36,204 nt of DNA from positions 1 through 36,204 of the forward strand of contig CAZABJ010000025.1 in the NCBI GenBank assembly GCA_964483375.1. The letters are read 5' to 3'. Both the position numbers and the translations under genes were made by a program. Under the pieces are notes generated by a model. It searched no databases and was not told where the DNA came from. It saw only the letters and a program-made list of their open reading frames with translations. This stretch comes from JAUIEH01 sp964483375 (GTDB taxonomy: Bacteria; Pseudomonadota; Alphaproteobacteria; Caulobacterales; Maricaulaceae). Position 1 is the first letter of the stretch, and each line of letters begins with the position of its first letter. Below, piece by piece: positions 16,400 through 23,837 of this stretch.

Positions 16400-18214
16400 A
16401 TGATCGGTCAAACGGAGGCGACCGGGCGGAAGGCCGGGGACGTCGACGAGAGCTTTACCGCTGTCGCGCCCGCGCCGGCGCGGGCCTTCACGCTGAGGCC
16501 CTATCAAGAAGAGCTGGTGATGGGCGCCATGTCCGCGGTCGCCGAGGGCAAGCGGCCGGGCATCGTCCTGCCGACGGGCGGCGGGAAGACCGCCGTGATG
16601 GCGGGCCTTGTTCAGCGATTGCGGGAAATGCGCAAAGCCCCCGTCCTCATCCTTCAGGATCGAGGCGCGCTTGCGCAGCAAAACGGACCGAAGATCGGCA
16701 AGTGGCTCGGGATCACCCACAGCCAGGTCGGCGGAGGAAAGGACGATTGGGACGGCGACGTGGTCATGGCCATGCGCCAAAGCGCCGCCAAGCCGGAGCG
16801 CCTGGCGCGGATTTCGGCGCGCAAATGGGCCGGCGTTCTTATCGACGAAGCCCATAGGCTTGGGTCGGACGAATATGAGCGCATCGTTGAGACATTGCCG
16901 AAAAAGGCGCCGGTGGTCGGGCTTTCCGCTACGCTCGCCCGCTCGGACGGTCGCGCGCTCTCCCCGCTCGACAGCGTCATTTTCGGGCCCTCCATCGAAC
17001 GGCTGATCCAGGAGCGGTTTCTCACGCCCTACCGTTTTTTGGTGCCGGCTGAGGCGCTGCAGGGCCTCATCAGCCGCGGGGTGGCGCAACTGAAAACCGT
17101 CGGCGGGGAGTACTCGGCCGGCGATGCTGCGCGGCTGCTCAACACCGACGAAATCAATCTCGCCGTCGTCCGTCAGACCAAGGAGCGGTTTTTGGACGCC
17201 GAGGACCGCGACGGCCAAAATCTCGTCGGGTTCTGCACGACCATTCAGCACGCGCAGGATCTCGCCGACGCCTATGCGGCTGAGGGCGTTGACGCGCGCG
17301 TTTACCATTCCCGTATGCGGCCGTCGGATCGGGACGAGACGTTAGCGGCCTATGACCGCGGCGAGTTTCCCGTTCTGCTCAATCCGCTCGCCTTGGGGGA
17401 AGGGTTCGACTGCGCGCGCGTGGGCGCGGTGGTCATCCTCAGACCGTGCGCCCACCGCTCCACCTTCGTCCAAATCGTGGGCCGCGGACTGCGCGTGGCG
17501 TCGAAAGAGGATTACCCCGACGTCGACAAACGGGACTGCATCATTTTCGACTACGCCGCGGCGGTCACGCGCCATCGCTCGCTTGATTGTCCGCCCGCCA
17601 TCGATGGCGGAGAAAAGAGCGAGCCGGGGTTTTGGGAGAGCAAGCTCAAGGACTGTCCCGATTGCGGGGCCTCCCTGCCGCAGTCGACGCGGGCATGCCC
17701 GGAATGCAGCTATGAGTTCACCGGACGGGAGCCGGAGTTCGACGCGGACTATGGCCAGGATCTGGTGCGCGTCGCGGTGGGCGGCGGGGGGAGCCTGGAT
17801 TGGCATCGCGTCGGTCAGCGCCTGTATGTGTGTGAAGAGGAGGGCGCGGGCGCGATCGTCGGCGACCTGCTCGACGGCACCTATCTGATTTTCGGCTATC
17901 AAGGCCGGCGGGGCGCGCAGGCGCTTCACCCTCTCGCGCGCGTCGTCGGCGCAGAGGCGGCGATGCGGCGGTCCGAGGGCTGGCTCGCCGATCTCGCCGA
18001 GCAGGAAAGCAAGCGCGCCGGACCGGGCGGCGCTGAGCGCTTGTGGCTCAGAGCGCGCGGCTTCAAGGCTTCCGATCGGGCGGTCGCCGACGCGGTTATC
18101 GTCGCTGAACAAGCCGCCAAAGCGATCCGCAGCCGCTATGGCAAGCTCGAGGCCTTTGAGACCGATCTCGGCGATGTGGAGCCGCATCTCACCCGGAGCC
18201 TGGCGGCGGCCTAA
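16400..18214 (+). CDS. DEAD/DEAH-box superfamily 2 helicase with zinc ribbon
   Basis: A 604-residue SF2 helicase of the SSL2/type-III-restriction-like class. Motifs in order: Q-like RPYQEELV (33-40), Walker A PTGGGKT (58-64), DEAH (149-152, LIDEAHRLGSDEYERI), motif III SAT (176-178), helicase C domain with GFCTTIQHAQDLADAY, VYHSRM and LGEGFDCARVGAVVILRP, and motif VI QIVGRGLR (358-365). A four-cysteine zinc ribbon follows (C419, C422, C433, C436: KDCPDCG, RACPECSYEF). The C-terminal 160 residues have no family I recognise. Nucleic acid unwinding is the expected activity; the physiological role is unknown. No methylase, nuclease or other defence gene is adjacent, so it is most likely a stand-alone housekeeping or repair helicase. 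Confidence 0.88.
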   Translation: MIGQTEATGRKAGDVDESFTAVAPAPARAFTLRPYQEELVMGAMSAVAEGKRPGIVLPTGGGKTAVMAGLVQRLREMRKAPVLILQDRGALAQQNGPKIGKWLGITHSQVGGGKDDWDGDVVMAMRQSAAKPERLARISARKWAGVLIDEAHRLGSDEYERIVETLPKKAPVVGLSATLARSDGRALSPLDSVIFGPSIERLIQERFLTPYRFLVPAEALQGLISRGVAQLKTVGGEYSAGDAARLLNTDEINLAVVRQTKERFLDAEDRDGQNLVGFCTTIQHAQDLADAYAAEGVDARVYHSRMRPSDRDETLAAYDRGEFPVLLNPLALGEGFDCARVGAVVILRPCAHRSTFVQIVGRGLRVASKEDYPDVDKRDCIIFDYAAAVTRHRSLDCPPAIDGGEKSEPGFWESKLKDCPDCGASLPQSTRACPECSYEFTGREPEFDADYGQDLVRVAVGGGGSLDWHRVGQRLYVCEEEGAGAIVGDLLDGTYLIFGYQGRRGAQALHPLARVVGAEAAMRRSEGWLADLAEQESKRAGPGGAERLWLRARGFKASDRAVADAVIVAEQAAKAIRSRYGKLEAFETDLGDVEPHLTRSLAAA

Positions 18215-18268
18215 GCGGTCGGCGGATCAGAGATCGTCCGGCGTGAGCGGCGGACTGGGCGTCAACGC

Positions 18269-18556
18269 TCAGCTCGCACCGTCGGATTGGGCGAGCGCTG
18301 CGGCGCGCGCTGAGCGCAGCTCTGCGTCTTTCACCACGCGGTTCTCGTACTCCCCGCAGCGGTCTTTGGCGGACACGCCAGGCCACACCGTCATCACCGA
18401 GCGTACGATGGCTTCGCCTTCCGGTTCCTCGACGATCATCGCCTGCGGCGCGCGCCGGCGGCACTCGCCATGCTCATCCCCTGAAAACCACCAACAGTTC
18501 TTGCAGGCCGGCGGACCCAACAAGGCGGTTTCAAGATGGGGGTCGAGCTGCGACAT
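18269..18556 (-). CDS. Small four-cysteine protein, probable metal or Fe-S binding
   Basis: A 95-residue protein. The start at 18556 follows GGAG by 8 bases; the frame is open further upstream but runs into the next gene. Cysteines at 18, 21, 32 and 67 are arranged C-x2-C-x10-C-x34-C (ACKNCWWF, GECRRRAP, DRCGEY), which can hold zinc or an iron-sulfur cluster. The aromatic pair after the second Cys and the WPGV-x-AKDRCGEY segment look deliberately conserved. I have a general impression of similar small proteins in other alphaproteobacteria, but no named function. It is divergent from the FAD oxidoreductase (110-base gap) and convergent with the helicase (54 bases). A redox partner role is only a guess. 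Confidence 0.72.
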   Translation of the reverse strand: MSQLDPHLETALLGPPACKNCWWFSGDEHGECRRRAPQAMIVEEPEGEAIVRSVMTVWPGVSAKDRCGEYENRVVKDAELRSARAAALAQSDGAS

Positions 18557-18666
18557 GAACGATCTCCGAATCACTCTCGTAACCATACCCACACGCGCAT
18601 ATATCGGCGAGAAAGGCGCGAAGTTTGCTGCGGCGCGGCATTGATAGGCGCAAAGTGGGGCGAGGC

Positions 18667-19809
18667 ATGGAGGCCTATTCGGCGGAGGCGGTGGTGATCG
18701 GCGCGGGCGCGGTGGGGCTCGCCTGCGCCCGAGCGCTGGCGCGCGCGGGGCTCGAGCCCTTGGTTTTGGAGAGCCGCGACACGTTCGGCTCAGGCACCTC
18801 GTCGCGCAACTCCGAGGTGCTCCATGCGGGTTTTCATCACGCCCGAGGCTTGTTGAAAGCCCGCGTCTGCTCGGCCGGCAAGCGTTTGCTTGAGGCGTAT
18901 ATGACCGACCGCGGCGTCGCCTGGCGGTGCTGCGGCAAGCTGGTGGTCGCACGAAACGATGACGAAATCGCCCGATTGGTGACGCTGAAGTCTTTCGCCG
19001 AAGCCAATGGCGTTGAAGGGATCAGCTTGATCGACGGCGCAGCCGCCCGCGTTCTGGAGCCGGAGTTGTCGCCGGATATCACCGCGGCTCTCTTCTCGCG
19101 GCTGACCGGCATCTTCGACAGCCACGGCTTCATGCTCGCGCTTCTCGGCGAGATTGAAGACGAAGGCGGGGCGCTTGTGCGCGGCGCGCCGGTTTTGGGG
19201 GGCGAAGCGTTCAAGGACGGCGTGCGCTTGCAAGTCGGCGGCGCCCATCCGTCGATGTTGACCGCGCGCATCGTCGTGAACGCCGCGGGGCTCTCGGCTG
19301 ACAAGGTCGCAGCATCCATTGACGGCGTGCCGCCATCCGCCGCGCCGCGCCAGCGCTACGCCAAGGGAAACTACTTCGCCGCGCCGGGTCGCTCGCCCTT
19401 TCAGCGCCTGATTTATCCCGCGCCGGTGTCGGGTGGGTTGGGCGTGCATCTCACCTTCGACCTTGGGGGCTCGATACGCTTCGGCCCTGACGTGGAATGG
19501 CTTGACGCTGAGGACCCCGACGACATCGACTACGCGGTCGACGCCTCGCGCGGCCCGGCCTTCGAACGCAGCGTGCTTGGCTTTTGGCCGGGCCTGCCGC
19601 CAGGAAGCCTTCGGCCGGATTATGCTGGGGTCAGGCCGAAGCTTTACGGGCCGGGCGAGCCCGCCGCCGATTTCCGGGTCGACGGGCCGGAACGCCACGG
19701 CGTGACGGGCTTGGTGAACCTGCTCGGCATCGAAAGCCCGGGTCTCACATCGTCCCTGGCGCTGGCCGGCGAGGCGATGGCGCGCTTGAACGCAACCGGT
19801 TCGCTCTGA
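18667..19809 (+). CDS. FAD-dependent oxidoreductase, L-2-hydroxyglutarate dehydrogenase-like
   Basis: A 380-residue DAO-superfamily flavoprotein. The start at 18667 places the Rossmann motif at the N-terminus (AVVIGAGAVGLACARALARAG, then LVLES). SRNSEVLHAGFHHARGLLKARVC matches the segment of L-2-hydroxyglutarate oxidase/dehydrogenase (RNSGVIHAGIYY-type), with the histidine where the flavin is approached. ARIVVNAAGLSADKVA, YAKGNYF, GGLGVHLTFDLGGSIRFGPD and GLVNLLGIESPGLTSSLALAG complete the fold. It probably oxidises L-2-hydroxyglutarate or a related 2-hydroxy acid and passes electrons to the quinone pool. Substrate identity cannot be settled from sequence. A four-cysteine protein is divergent from it. 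Confidence 0.87.
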   Translation: MEAYSAEAVVIGAGAVGLACARALARAGLEPLVLESRDTFGSGTSSRNSEVLHAGFHHARGLLKARVCSAGKRLLEAYMTDRGVAWRCCGKLVVARNDDEIARLVTLKSFAEANGVEGISLIDGAAARVLEPELSPDITAALFSRLTGIFDSHGFMLALLGEIEDEGGALVRGAPVLGGEAFKDGVRLQVGGAHPSMLTARIVVNAAGLSADKVAASIDGVPPSAAPRQRYAKGNYFAAPGRSPFQRLIYPAPVSGGLGVHLTFDLGGSIRFGPDVEWLDAEDPDDIDYAVDASRGPAFERSVLGFWPGLPPGSLRPDYAGVRPKLYGPGEPAADFRVDGPERHGVTGLVNLLGIESPGLTSSLALAGEAMARLNATGSL

Positions 19810-19850
19810 AAACAGCCCGAGCCCGACGCTCATCGCCGTCCCCGGAGCGT

Positions 19851-19866
19851 TGAGTATTTCTACTCA
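19851..19866. promoter_or_regulatory. Perfect 16-bp palindrome, candidate operator
   Basis: TGAGTA-tttc-TACTCA: 6-bp perfect arms around four bases, 42 bases after the oxidoreductase stop and about 60 bases before a mini-ORF with a good ribosome-binding site. The spacing of the half-sites fits a dimeric regulator. I saw no second copy in the window. Confidence 0.45.
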
Positions 19867-19924
19867 TTGGCGCCCTCCTAGCCCGGCCGTACCGTCAAGG
19901 CGGCCTGAGACAGGGGAGTAACTG

Positions 19925-20002
19925 ATGGCGCTTGCTTTTCACGCTCCGTCGGCAGGGCGGAAGGCGGGCCTGCCGGCGCGTCCCTGCACCGACAGGCGGT
20001 GA
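19925..20002 (+). CDS. Possible 25-residue leader peptide or small protein
   Basis: ATG at 19925 is preceded by CAGGGGAG with a spacer of about 6-7 bases. The peptide begins MALAFHAPSAGRKAG and ends PCTDRR before TGA. It lies in the 278-base gap between the oxidoreductase and the PepSY-like gene, downstream of the palindrome at 19851. The good Shine-Dalgarno is the only support. It could be a translated leader or chance; no family is recognised. Confidence 0.25.
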   Translation: MALAFHAPSAGRKAGLPARPCTDRR

Positions 20003-20071
20003 CGCTCAATTCGATATTTCTCCGATAATTGAAATGGCGCCCTCAGCGCAGTAGCCTGTCCAGGTCTCCAG

Positions 20072-20081
20072 AAGGAGGAGG
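20072..20081 (+). promoter_or_regulatory. Ribosome-binding site deciding a GTG start
   Basis: AAGGAGGAGG directly abuts an ATG at 20082, leaving no spacer, whereas an in-frame GTG at 20088 lies 6-9 bases from the AGGAGG cores. The GTG also gives the cleaner signal peptide MKHVLF. Confidence 0.6.
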
Positions 20082-20087
20082 ATGCTC

Positions 20088-20579
20088 GTGAAACATGTGC
20101 TTTTCGTCCCAATCGGGGCGCTCGCCGCCAGTCTTGTCGCCTTTGGCGCCGCCACGGCGCAGGACGAATTGGTGTTTCCGCTTGAAGAAGCGCCGGCTGA
20201 CGCGCTCGCCGCGGCTCAGGCCGCTGCGCCGGACGTGACCTTTGAGGCCGCCGACGTGGAGATCGAAGACGGCGTGGTGACGCTGGAATTCGTCGGCGCC
20301 CGCGAAGACGGCCAGGTCGTCGAAGTCGACGTCGCCTCCGGCTGGGTGGTGCTCGAGGTCGAAGAGGTCATTCCTTTCGAGGACGTGCCCGAAGCGGTGC
20401 GCGAAACCCTGGCTATCGCCATGGGCGAAGACTTCGCGCCCAGCTCGGTTGAGCGCAGCAATCGCGACGACGCGGTCGTCTTCGAGTTTGAAGGCGTCGA
20501 TGCAGACGGCCGGGCCATCGACATCGAGATCCAGTCCGACGGCGAGAGCGTCGTCGTTTTGGACGATGAAGACACCTAA
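20088..20579 (+). CDS. Secreted acidic PepSY-like protein
   Basis: A 163-residue exported protein starting at GTG 20088 (alternative ATG 20082). The signal peptide MKHVLFVPIGALAASLVAFGAATAQ ends near AQ-DE. The mature part is very acidic and built of two similar units, each a helix starting about ADALAAAQAA or VPEAVRETLAIA followed by two strands (VEIEDGVVTLEFVG, VEVDVASGWVVLEVEE; then DAVVFEFEGVDADGRAIDIEIQ). This helix-strand-strand pattern with a terminal VVVLDDED is that of PepSY-type domains. Such domains are known in protease inhibition and secreted regulators; function here is unknown. It is followed 46 bases on by another exported protein gene. Confidence 0.75.
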   Translation: MKHVLFVPIGALAASLVAFGAATAQDELVFPLEEAPADALAAAQAAAPDVTFEAADVEIEDGVVTLEFVGAREDGQVVEVDVASGWVVLEVEEVIPFEDVPEAVRETLAIAMGEDFAPSSVERSNRDDAVVFEFEGVDADGRAIDIEIQSDGESVVVLDDEDT

Positions 20580-20625
20580 GCGCCTGAGAGACACGGCAGG
20601 TATAAAGAACACAGGAGGAACACCC

Positions 20626-21033
20626 ATGAGAACGGCGCTCACCGCCGCGGCTGGCGCGCTTTTAGCGACGGCTGCGATCGTCCCAGCCGGCGCGCAAGAC
20701 GTCGAAGGCGGGCTTTTCATCATCAACGCCAATGGGGCGCGGAGCTGGTCGGTGGAATGTGACTTGGTCACCGATAGAGGCGGCGCGGTCGCTCCTGAAG
20801 CGCGCGGGCGCGGTTCTCGCTCCAGCGGCGCTATTGTCGGTCGCGATATCGTGAGTGGGGACTGCGTCGCCCAAGCCAGCGATCGCGGCCCGCTTGAACT
20901 GCGTCACAACGATGAACGCGAGCAGTTCGCGTGCCCATTTCCTGAAGCGGAAGGGTCGGACTTCTGCGCCGTCGCCATCCCGGCCGGCGCGACCTACGAA
21001 TTTTCAGCCACGCTGCGCGGCGACGCCTCCTAG
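20626..21033 (+). CDS. Small secreted protein, unknown
   Basis: A 135-residue protein with a strong Shine-Dalgarno (AGGAGG, 20613-20618) before ATG 20626. Signal peptide MRTALTAAAGALLATAAIVPAGAQ, cleavage before DVEGG. The mature domain has four cysteines (VECDL, GDCVAQ, FACPFPE, DFCAVAI) that could form two disulfides in the periplasm, and looks all-beta (GLFIINANGARSWSVECD, GPLELRHNDEREQFACPF, AGATYEFSATLRG). I know no family for it. It probably shares a transcript with the PepSY-like gene upstream. Confidence 0.72.
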   Translation: MRTALTAAAGALLATAAIVPAGAQDVEGGLFIINANGARSWSVECDLVTDRGGAVAPEARGRGSRSSGAIVGRDIVSGDCVAQASDRGPLELRHNDEREQFACPFPEAEGSDFCAVAIPAGATYEFSATLRGDAS

Positions 21034-21050
21034 CGCGCTCGCCGCCGAAC

Positions 21051-21083
21051 GCCCGCGCGCGACAGGTCTCGTCACGCGCGGGC
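21051..21083. terminator. GC-rich inverted repeat between convergent genes
   Basis: GCCCGCGCG (21051-21059) and CGCGCGGGC (21075-21083) form a perfect 9-bp stem with a 15-base loop in the 56-base gap between two convergent secreted-protein genes. No T-run follows, so it may be a weak or factor-dependent terminator. Confidence 0.5.
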
Positions 21084-21089
21084 CGATCG

Positions 21090-21575
21090 TCAGTTGGCTT
21101 CGAACGGAATGATGGTCTGGCGCGTATTGCCGCTGGGAATGCTCACATCCAGCAGCGTCACATAGGAACCGTCGCCCCAATCGCCAAAAGTCGGCCGCGC
21201 GGCGAGCCGATAGACGCCTGGCTCCGGCTCGGCGAAGCATGCCCCGCAGGTGGCGGAGGCGACGAAACCCGGGGTAACGCCCGACCCGCCATTGGTGATG
21301 GCGGTCAAGCGAAAGTCGCTTTGCGTCAGGCCGCTGATCGGCGAGCCGTTCGGGAGATGGACGTGGACGTGGACGATCGCCACGGCGTTGTTGCTCGCCG
21401 TCGCGCCGCTTGTCGAGCCTGTGCCCGAGCAAAGCGTGAGGGAGTTGTTGTCGCAGGCGTCCATGTCGACAATGACGTTCAGGCGATCGTGATTGACGAT
21501 AAAGACGTCGGCCTGGCTCGGCGCGGCGGTGAGGGCGGCGAAGGCGACGCTTGCAAGTCCTATACTGAATTTCAT
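21090..21575 (-). CDS. Secreted beta-rich protein, unknown
   Basis: A 161-residue exported protein. Signal peptide MKFSIGLASVAFAALTAAPSQA, cleavage before DVFIV. The mature domain has strand-like segments (DVFIVNHDRLNVIVDMD, NNAVAIVHVHVHLPNG, FRLTAITNGG, GVYRLAARPTF, YVTLLDVSIPSG) and four cysteines in two close pairs (DACDNNSLTLCSG and ATCGACFAEPEPG). An immunoglobulin-like or transthyretin-like fold is possible. I recognise no family. The gene is convergent with the preceding secreted-protein gene across an inverted repeat. The start is supported by the signal peptide; the bases upstream (GGGGAGATATCTC read on the minus strand) contain a GGGGAG at suitable distance. Confidence 0.7.
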   Translation of the reverse strand: MKFSIGLASVAFAALTAAPSQADVFIVNHDRLNVIVDMDACDNNSLTLCSGTGSTSGATASNNAVAIVHVHVHLPNGSPISGLTQSDFRLTAITNGGSGVTPGFVASATCGACFAEPEPGVYRLAARPTFGDWGDGSYVTLLDVSIPSGNTRQTIIPFEAN

Positions 21576-21753
21576 GAGATATCTCCCCAGTTTGCGAAAG
21601 GCGGCCGCCGCTTAGTCCCTGATGACCGCGGCGAGCGCGCGCGCACGCTCTGTAATGACTACGGCCGCGACGAGGCGTATTTGAGGCCAGATTGCGCGCA
21701 GATGACGCGCCCGCGGCGTGGTCATGGCGCCCCCGGCATGCGATGGCAGGGCG

Positions 21754-22482
21754 ATGAGCGAGCGGCCCGACATTTATGATCCGGCGTTTGTGAAGGACGT
21801 CTTCGACCGGTGTTCGCAGCGCTACATCGCATTCAGCTATGTCTTCTCATTCGGCTTTACCGAGCGTTGGCGGCGCCAATGCGTGGCCGCGATGCCTGAA
21901 CCCATCGCCGAACGTCCGTCCGGTTACGATCTCATGGCTGGGACGGGGGAAGTCTGGCCGCATCTGTTTCGGCGCTTCGCCGCGATTGAAGCCGTCACCG
22001 CCGTGGACATCTCCTCAGGCATGCATGCGCGCGCGATGACGCGCCTGCACGCGCACCGGTCTCATCGGATCGCCTTTATCGAAGACAACGTGCTGGACAG
22101 CGCATTGGGCGATGAGAGCGCAGACTTCGTCGTCTCAACGTTCGGGCTGAAGACGTTCAATCAAGAACAGCAACGCCGATTGGCGCGTCTGATCGCGCGC
22201 GTCCTCAAGCCCGGGGCGCCCTTTTCGCTTATCGAAGCCTCAGACCCCAGAGGTTGGGCGTTGCGCCCGCTCTACCGGTTTCACCTGCGCCGCGTGCTTC
22301 CCTTGGTGGAACGCGCGCTCCTGCGCGGTGCTCAGGATTTCGCTATGATCGGAACCTATACCGATAATTTCGGCGACATCGGCGCCTTCGCGGAGATGCT
22401 GCGCCAAGAGGGTCTGGACGTAGAGCAGCGCGCTTACTTTTTCGGCTGCGCGACCGGCGTGTCTGGTCGCAAGCCGGTGTGA
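21754..22482 (+). CDS. UbiE/COQ5-like SAM-dependent methyltransferase
   Basis: A 242-residue class I methyltransferase. The start at 21754 (MSERPDIYDPAFVKDVFDRCSQRY) follows GGCAGGG; the frame is open to 21718. SAM-binding motif I is DLMAGTGEVWPHL, the acidic post-I residue is in AVTAVDISSGMHARA, and motif II is ESADFVVSTFGLKTFNQEQQRRLARLIARVLKPGAPFSLIE, which is the UbiE pattern. The C-terminal part (RPLYRFHLRRVLPLVERAL, TDNFGDIGAFAEMLRQEGL) also follows UbiE. The NHQ aromatic/substrate motifs of true UbiE are not obvious, so it may act on another quinone or lipid-like acceptor. It is upstream of kbl by about 80 bases on the same strand, with no clear functional link. Confidence 0.82.
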   Translation: MSERPDIYDPAFVKDVFDRCSQRYIAFSYVFSFGFTERWRRQCVAAMPEPIAERPSGYDLMAGTGEVWPHLFRRFAAIEAVTAVDISSGMHARAMTRLHAHRSHRIAFIEDNVLDSALGDESADFVVSTFGLKTFNQEQQRRLARLIARVLKPGAPFSLIEASDPRGWALRPLYRFHLRRVLPLVERALLRGAQDFAMIGTYTDNFGDIGAFAEMLRQEGLDVEQRAYFFGCATGVSGRKPV

Positions 22483-22560
22483 CCGCCACGCGCGGTTGCG
22501 CTTGAGCCGCTTCCCACGCCCAACTAGCATGCGGCAAATCGCTCGATCGTGGAGCCTTCC

Positions 22561-23772
22561 ATGTCCAAACCCGCCTTTTATGACCGCGTCCGAGCCGGCC
22601 TCGCCGATATCGACGCCCAAGGGCTGACCAAGCCCGAACGGGTCATCACCTCCAAGCAGGCCCCTGTCATCCGTGTGCGGACACCAGACGGCGGCGAGCG
22701 GGAAGTGCTGAATTTCTGCGCCAACAACTATCTGGGCTTGGCCGACAGTCCGGCTTTGATCGAGGCCGGCAAAGAGGCGCTGGAGCGTTGGGGCTCGGGC
22801 GTCGCCTCGGTCCGCTTCATTTGCGGCACCCAAGAGCTGCACAAAGACCTTGAGCGCGCGATCGCCGACTATCTGGGCTATGAAGACTCTATTCTCTTCG
22901 CCGCGTGCTTTGACGCAAACGGCGCGGTGTTCGAGCCTCTGTTCGGGCCGGACGACGCGATCATCTCCGACAGCCTCAACCACGCCTCCATCATTGACGG
23001 CGTGCGGCTGTGCAAGGCCAAGCGCTATCGCTTCAAGACCTCCGACATGGAAGACCTCGAAGCGCAGCTGAAACAGGCCGACGCCGACGGCGCGAAGGCC
23101 AAGATCATCGTCACCGACGGCGTGTTCTCCATGGACGGCTATATCGCCAAGCTGCCGGAGATCGCCGCGCTCGCCCGCCAATACGGCGCGCTCGTGATGG
23201 TGGACGACTGCCACGCCACGGGCTTCATGGGGCCGGAGGGGGCGGGCACGCCGCATCTGCATGGCGTCACGGCGGATGTCGACATCCTCACCGGCACGCT
23301 CGGCAAGGCGCTCGGCGGCGCCATGGGCGGCTTCATCGCCGCGCGCAAGGAGGTGGTGGATTTCCTCCGCCAGCGCGCGCGGCCCTATCTGTTCTCCAAC
23401 ACCCTCGCCCCCGCGGTCGCCGGCGCAAGCCTCAAAGCCATCGAACTCGCCCGGGACGGCGAGGGCTTGCGCGCCAAGCTCACCGACAACGCCCAACGCT
23501 TCCGCGCCGGCATGACCGAAGCCGGCTTCGACCTGTTGCCCGGCGAGCACCCTATCATTCCGGTGATGCTCGGCGATGCGCGCCTGGCCCAGGAGATGGC
23601 CGCGCGCCTCTTGGACGAGGGCGTCTATGTGATCGGTTTCTCTTTCCCCGTGGTGCCCCAAGGCCAAGCCCGCATCCGCACCCAAATGTCCGCCGCCCAC
23701 GAGCCCGAACATGTCGACGCCGCGGTGGCGGCCTTCGTGAAGGTGCGCGACGCGATGAAGGTGGGGGTCTAG
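22561..23772 (+). CDS. kbl: Glycine C-acetyltransferase (2-amino-3-ketobutyrate CoA ligase)
   Basis: PLP enzyme of 403 residues that splits 2-amino-3-ketobutyrate with CoA into glycine and acetyl-CoA, the second step of threonine breakdown. Start at ATG 22561, with GGAG (22551-22554) 6 bases before. PLP lysine K249 is in LTGTLGKALGGAMGG, the cofactor aspartate is in VMVDDCHATG (D215/D216), and NFCANNYLGLA, WGSGVASVRFICGTQELHKDLE, SDSLNHASIIDGVRL and VFSMDGYIAKLPEI are typical of KBL rather than ALA or serine palmitoyl synthases. It is directly followed by tdh (65-base gap), the usual operon order. Confidence 0.96.
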   Translation: MSKPAFYDRVRAGLADIDAQGLTKPERVITSKQAPVIRVRTPDGGEREVLNFCANNYLGLADSPALIEAGKEALERWGSGVASVRFICGTQELHKDLERAIADYLGYEDSILFAACFDANGAVFEPLFGPDDAIISDSLNHASIIDGVRLCKAKRYRFKTSDMEDLEAQLKQADADGAKAKIIVTDGVFSMDGYIAKLPEIAALARQYGALVMVDDCHATGFMGPEGAGTPHLHGVTADVDILTGTLGKALGGAMGGFIAARKEVVDFLRQRARPYLFSNTLAPAVAGASLKAIELARDGEGLRAKLTDNAQRFRAGMTEAGFDLLPGEHPIIPVMLGDARLAQEMAARLLDEGVYVIGFSFPVVPQGQARIRTQMSAAHEPEHVDAAVAAFVKVRDAMKVGV

Positions 23773-23837
23773 CGGGCGGTCGCCAGCATCCCGTTTCGCG
23801 CCATGTAACAGTATTGAAGACCGCCAGGAGCCCCGCC

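Noticed and set aside
22240..23712. 490-codon minus-strand open frame opposite kbl and the methyltransferase
   Set aside because: It is antisense to two well-supported genes, has a low-complexity His/Arg/Gly-rich translation and no domain. It is a GC-rich shadow frame.
23010..23837. Long N-terminal extension of the tdh frame inside kbl
   Set aside because: The kbl frame encodes a full PLP enzyme through this stretch, and tdh has its own ribosome site and family N-terminus at 23838.
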